Made by a program: the position numbers and the translations under genes. A DNA stretch of 6,981 bases, taken from contig SKZP01000441.1 in assembly GCA_007127275.1 (NCBI GenBank), positions 1-6,981 of the forward strand. Reading direction: 5' to 3'. A model generated the notes under the pieces. The model was given only the letters and a program-made list of their open reading frames with translations, had not been told where the DNA came from and did no database searches. Numbering within the stretch: the first letter of the stretch is position 1; each line of letters starts with the position of its first letter. This DNA comes from Planctomycetota bacterium. Lineage in GTDB: Bacteria > Planctomycetota > UBA8742 > SKZP01. Of this stretch, positions 6,093 through 6,981 are shown piece after piece.

Positions 6093-6464
6093 ATGGCACG
6101 CTCGTCCTTTAGGGTGCAACTGTATCCGCACAACGTTGCGGCCATTCGGTTCAAGGGTTCGATCGACGACATGCTCGTGGTTCGCGCCGTCGAAGAGTGC
6201 CTGAACCGGGAGTGCCATTGGCTCGTGCTGGATTTTGCCGAGGCGACCCACGCGAACAGCACGGCGATCAGCCGGCTGCTTCAGCAGAAAGAAACGGTGC
6301 AGAACAAAGGCGGGCGCATTACGTTCGTCGAGCCGTCGGGGAACATCAGCATCGTCTTCGACATGATGGGGCTGCGCGAGGTCTTCACCGTGTACAACAC
6401 GATCGAGGACGCCTTGCGCGACCTGATCAACCAAAGCAGCGGCACCCGCAAGATTCAGTTCTAG
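6093..6464 (+). CDS. Single-domain STAS protein (anti-sigma factor antagonist type)
   Basis: The 123-residue protein is a stand-alone STAS domain with no membrane segment, the fold of anti-anti-sigma factors such as SpoIIAA and RsbV, which bind or are phosphorylated by kinase/anti-sigma partners. The fold markers are in order: strand AAIRFKGSID at 16-25, strand HWLVLDFAEA at 42-51, the switch loop THANSTAISRLLQQ at 52-65, strand GGRITFVEPS at 73-82, and the closing MMGLREVFTVYNTIEDALRDL at 95-115. In classical members the switch loop is DSSG or DSTG, with a phosphorylatable Ser directly after the Asp. Here it reads N55-S56-T57-A58, so the hydroxyl residues remain but Asp and Gly are replaced. 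Phosphorylation-dependent switching is therefore possible but uncertain. The ribosome site is weak (AGG nine bases before the ATG). No kinase, phosphatase or sigma factor gene is adjacent, so partners must lie elsewhere. Confidence 0.83.
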   Translation: MARSSFRVQLYPHNVAAIRFKGSIDDMLVVRAVEECLNRECHWLVLDFAEATHANSTAISRLLQQKETVQNKGGRITFVEPSGNISIVFDMMGLREVFTVYNTIEDALRDLINQSSGTRKIQF

Positions 6465-6507
6465 AAGCCCGGCCGACGCAGTCTACCTGGTTACCCGCGG
6501 AGCGGAG

Positions 6508-6529
6508 CGTGGGTCCACCACCACGTTTT
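6508..6529 (+). terminator. Weak hairpin with T-run downstream of STAS gene
   Basis: CGTGG (6508-6512) pairs with CCACG (6521-6525) around an eight-base loop and is followed by TTTT (6526-6529). The five-pair stem is short. It may help end STAS transcription together with the stronger hairpin just downstream. Confidence 0.3.
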
Positions 6530-6536
6530 CCCATTG

Positions 6537-6557
6537 AGCCCCGACGTCTCGGGGTTT
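6537..6557 (+). terminator. Probable terminator of the STAS gene
   Basis: CCCCGA (6539-6544) and TCGGGG (6549-6554) form a perfect six-pair stem around the tetraloop CGTC. It can be lengthened by a G-U and an A-U pair on the outside and is followed by TTT. It lies in the convergent gap between the STAS and RidA genes. On the minus strand there is no T-run, so it best serves the plus-strand STAS transcript. Confidence 0.6.
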
Positions 6558-6582
6558 GCCGGACCTTCCGCGCGTCTACCCT

Positions 6583-6966
6583 CTACAGTGCGGCGATGGC
6601 GTCCACCTCGACGAGCGCGTTCTTCGGCAACTGTGCGACGGCGACGGCAGCGCGTGCCGGCGGATGCTCGGAGAACAGCTCTCCGTAAATCTGGTTGACC
6701 AGCGGAAAATGATCCATCGTCGTGAGGTATATCGTGCACTTCACCACGTCGGCCAGCGCGGCACCGCCTGCTTCGAGCACCGCGCGCAGATTGCCGAGCG
6801 CCTGTCGGGTTTGCGCTTCGATGTCACCATCAATCATCTCGCCGCTGGCCGCGTCGAGCGCGATTTGGCCGGAGACGAACAGGAAGCCGTTCGCCTTGAC
6901 CGCTTGGCTGTATGGGCCAATGGCTGCCGGGGCGGCGCTGGTGTGAACGATCTGTTTCTCTGCCAT
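6583..6966 (-). CDS. ridA: RidA-family 2-iminobutanoate/2-iminopropanoate deaminase
   Basis: The 127-residue product is a RidA (YjgF/YER057c/UK114) protein, a cytoplasmic trimer that hydrolyses reactive enamines and imines released by PLP enzymes such as threonine dehydratase, protecting other PLP enzymes from damage. The family signature is complete: AAIGPYSQAV at 14-23 with Tyr19, FVSGQIALD at 30-38 with Ser32, VVKCTIYLTTMDHFPLVNQIY at 74-94, and PPARAAVAVAQLPKNALVEVDAIA at 102-125. The substrate-binding Arg105 and the catalytic-site Glu120 are both present, placing it with the active RidA subfamily. The Cys found beside the Arg in E. coli RidA (Cys107) is Ala here, a common variation. Length is normal. 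The start is supported by GAGGA seven bases before the ATG, on bases 6974-6978. The promoter lies beyond the window end. It converges with the STAS gene. Confidence 0.96.
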   Translation of the reverse strand: MAEKQIVHTSAAPAAIGPYSQAVKANGFLFVSGQIALDAASGEMIDGDIEAQTRQALGNLRAVLEAGGAALADVVKCTIYLTTMDHFPLVNQIYGELFSEHPPARAAVAVAQLPKNALVEVDAIAAL

Positions 6967-6973
6967 GGTTGTG

Positions 6974-6978
6974 TCCTC
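6974..6978 (-). promoter_or_regulatory. Ribosome binding site of ridA
   Basis: The minus strand reads GAGGA here, followed by seven bases and the ATG at 6966. This supports the annotated start, although the upstream context is cut by the window edge. Confidence 0.7.
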
Positions 6979-6981
6979 GGA

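Noticed and set aside
1..6981. CRISPR arrays, insertion sequences, phage or defence genes
   Set aside because: No regularly spaced repeats, transposase-like proteins, terminal inverted repeats or target duplications were seen.

Overview
The window is GC-rich DNA from a Gram-negative bacterium. This follows from a Sec-exported outer-membrane beta-barrel protein ending in an aromatic residue, and from a lipobox lipoprotein encoded beside it. The overall character (high GC, envelope proteins without clear homologues, a stand-alone STAS protein, no enterobacterial-type synteny) would fit a deltaproteobacterial-type lineage such as Myxococcota or Bradymonadota. That placement is a guess from style, not from a marker gene.

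Layout. Six protein-coding genes are supported. (1) 58-699 (+) encodes a small FMN-binding protein of the Alr4036-type pyridoxamine-phosphate-oxidase-like family. (2) 766-2022 (-) converges on it and encodes an FtsX/MacB/LolE-type ABC transporter permease with no ATPase gene in view. (3) A divergent spacer of about 460 bp (2023-2480) carries candidate promoters in both directions and several hairpins, including a 12-bp perfect inverted repeat that has a competing inner stem. (4) 2481-4430 (+) encodes an exported outer-membrane protein with a long periplasmic N-terminal part and a C-terminal barrel. (5) 4501-5739 (+) encodes an outer-membrane lipoprotein, probably in the same operon, closed by a good intrinsic terminator at 5766-5800. 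(6) 6093-6464 (+) encodes a single-domain STAS protein behind a 350-bp leader with two short palindromes. (7) 6583-6966 (-) converges on it and encodes a RidA enamine/imine deaminase.

How the genes relate. The only strong functional unit is the barrel protein plus lipoprotein pair. By pattern, the lipoprotein resembles the N-terminal and middle domains of FlgT-like/TolB-like periplasmic proteins, while the barrel protein has an FlgT C-domain-like segment just before the barrel. Together they look like a two-part envelope device whose function is unknown. The divergently transcribed permease could belong to the same envelope function (lipoprotein or lipid handling), but that is inference from position. 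The PPOX-like, STAS and RidA genes look like ordinary housekeeping or regulatory single genes with no visible link to the pair.
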